Positions 63,000-64,000 of a DNA stretch of 64,000 bases are shown piece by piece; positions within the stretch are counted from its first letter, which is position 1; each line of letters begins with the position of its first letter. Location: the NCBI GenBank assembly GCA_027459785.1, contig DAIDGU010000053.1, forward strand, positions 62,001 to 126,000. Reading direction: 5' to 3'. A program made the position numbers and the translations under genes. Under the pieces are notes generated by a model, which was not told the origin of the DNA, did not search any database, and saw nothing but the letters and a program-made list of their open reading frames with translations. The stretch comes from Ktedonobacteria bacterium (lineage in GTDB: Bacteria; Chloroflexota; Ktedonobacteria; Ktedonobacterales; JACDGC01).

Positions 63000-63383
63000 T
63001 CACAAATGTATGTTAGCATCGGCAATGAGGCTATGAATACATGCCCGCACTTCGGCAAGCCGAAAGGGCTTGAACAGGTAGGTGTTCGCTCCCGCATCAA
63101 GGCCAGGTTTCATCTCAGCATCCGCAACCACATGCGCCGTGAGTAACACGATGGGAAACTGGTGGGATTGCACCTGACGCAAATAGCGCACCACATCAAT
63201 CCCATCCATGCGGGTATCAGGCAAACGGATATCAATGATTGCTAGATCAAACACCACTTCCTGGGCAAGGTGTAACGCCGCAATGCCGGTTGTCGCCGTC
63301 CTGACCTCATACCCGTCACGCTGCAAACCAACGACCAAAATTTCGACGATGGCAGGATCATCGTCAACTACTAGAATGCGCAT
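63000..63383 (-). CDS. Response regulator receiver protein
   Basis: 127 residues, receiver only: MRILVVDDDPAIVEILVVGL, FDLAIIDIRLPDTRMDGIDV (phospho-acceptor Asp), IVLLTAHVVADAE (Thr), TYLFKPFRLAEV (Lys). It lies directly upstream of the histidine kinase gene, with a 14-bp gap or a 4-nt overlap depending on the kinase start. No DNA-binding domain, so the output goes through another protein. Confidence 0.92.
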   Translation of the reverse strand: MRILVVDDDPAIVEILVVGLQRDGYEVRTATTGIAALHLAQEVVFDLAIIDIRLPDTRMDGIDVVRYLRQVQSHQFPIVLLTAHVVADAEMKPGLDAGANTYLFKPFRLAEVRACIHSLIADANIHL

Positions 63384-63581
63384 CGCTCGATCCCCTCTGT
63401 AAACCACATACTCCCTAAGATCCCCATGACGGGGAGGAGACGCCTTCCTGCATTGTTATGTAGGAAAAGAAGTATGTCAATCACACTCAACCGCTATTCA
63501 GGGGACCCCACCATAATCTTTATCAAAAACATTATAACGGCAAATGAAGGTCTGTCAAGGATCATATAAGACGTTGTTTGC

Positions 63582-64000
63582 TCAAATGGAATCAGGCGGA
63601 GGTGGAAGAAAGGGCGGCAAATGTAGACTGGGATCATGACACGTGCAATCAGGGAAACGCGTGGGATCGCATTGATGCACAACGCGACCATGTGCTTTCC
63701 CACCTGCCTTAGCCGTCCGCTCCAGGGCAAATTGGAGAGCGAGGAGTGGATTGTAGAGCGGAAGATGAGAATGGCTGCCCCAAAATCGAGTTGTTTCTTG
63801 TTTTACGCCATGCCGCGCCAAGTATTCAGCCACACCCCGTACCGAACTGAGATCATCATGACTCTGATGAAACAGATGCTGTTGAACTGTGGTTCCTTGG
63901 TGTGCCAAGACCGTTTCAATGCGTTCGATACGCTCACTCTGATCTTGGATAATTTTTTCCAGGCGATTGACCAGCGCGATGAGCGACTCAAGCTCTTCCA
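63582..64000 (-). CDS. Coiled-coil protein (partial, 5' end beyond window)
   Basis: About 139 residues up to the window edge, frame open at base 64000. The visible N-terminal part is a heptad coiled coil (EELESLIALVNRLEKIIQDQ, RIERIETVL), then GTTVQQHLFHQSHDDLSSVR and a His/Pro-rich end (CDPTRFPDCTCHDPS, PPFLPPPPDSI). Family not recognised. The 174 bp between it and the regulator gene have no gene. Confidence 0.5.
   Translation of the reverse strand, partial: EELESLIALVNRLEKIIQDQSERIERIETVLAHQGTTVQQHLFHQSHDDLSSVRGVAEYLARHGVKQETTRFWGSHSHLPLYNPLLALQFALERTAKAGGKAHGRVVHQCDPTRFPDCTCHDPSLHLPPFLPPPPDSI

Noticed and set aside
1-64000. CRISPR arrays, tRNA and rRNA genes
   Set aside because: No regularly spaced repeats of CRISPR type and no cloverleaf or rRNA signature noticed by eye; short or divergent tRNAs could be missed without a covariance search.

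Overview
The window looks like chromosomal DNA from a high-GC bacterium, most likely Chloroflexota and perhaps class Ktedonobacteria. The grounds are indirect: a DUF4012 envelope protein, a DUF3105 protein, CcdA/ResB System II cytochrome c maturation, many STAND/TPR, WD40 and kinase-like proteins, several ECF sigma factors, and Pro-rich single-pass surface proteins. No rRNA, tRNA, CRISPR array or recognisable transposase was found, so the placement is an inference.

Region 1 (1-7130, minus strand) is one translationally coupled operon, nuoA - NuoB/NuoD-like fusion - nuoH - nuoJ - nuoK - nuoL - nuoM (M runs off the edge). The ion-pumping subunits keep their channel Glu/Lys residues. The redox part does not: no nuoC, nuoI, E, F or G is present, and the B/D fusion has lost the N2 cluster cysteines. 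NuoJ carries a Met/His-rich insert and a C-terminal heavy-metal-binding domain.

Region 2 (7260-31620) is a copper, thiol-redox and cytochrome c biogenesis region. It has two BlaI/M56-peptidase regulatory pairs, an eight-gene operon (DUF2933-like, CcdA-like, redoxins, DUF3105, TlpA-like, Met-rich cupredoxin), a resB-ccdA operon, a Rieske protein, an Lgt-like protein, a DUF4012 protein and an ECF sigma/anti-sigma pair. Five promoters here share a 19-bp inverted repeat (GTCTTAC-N5-GTAAGAC or close variants) placed over the -10 box. This looks like the regulon of the first BlaI repressor.

Region 3 (31621-40540) is an accessory island of lower coding density and mostly unrecognised genes. It has two replication-initiator-like proteins, iteron-like direct repeats, an HNH endonuclease and a probable structured minus-strand RNA of about 310 nt with its own consensus promoter and terminator.

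Region 4 (40707-60376) holds two copies of a cassette made of an ECF-type sigma factor, a small paralogous partner and downstream signalling proteins. One copy ends in a TIR-TPR protein; the other ends in a protein of unknown function and a membrane-anchored P-loop NTPase with a helical C-terminus. Between them lie a WD40 pseudokinase, a STAND-like protein without the Walker A lysine, two pairs of paralogous surface proteins and a lone receiver domain. A DinD/BRO-like gene flanks the second cassette.

Region 5 (60481-64000) is a histidine kinase/response regulator pair and the C-terminal part of a coiled-coil protein cut by the window edge.
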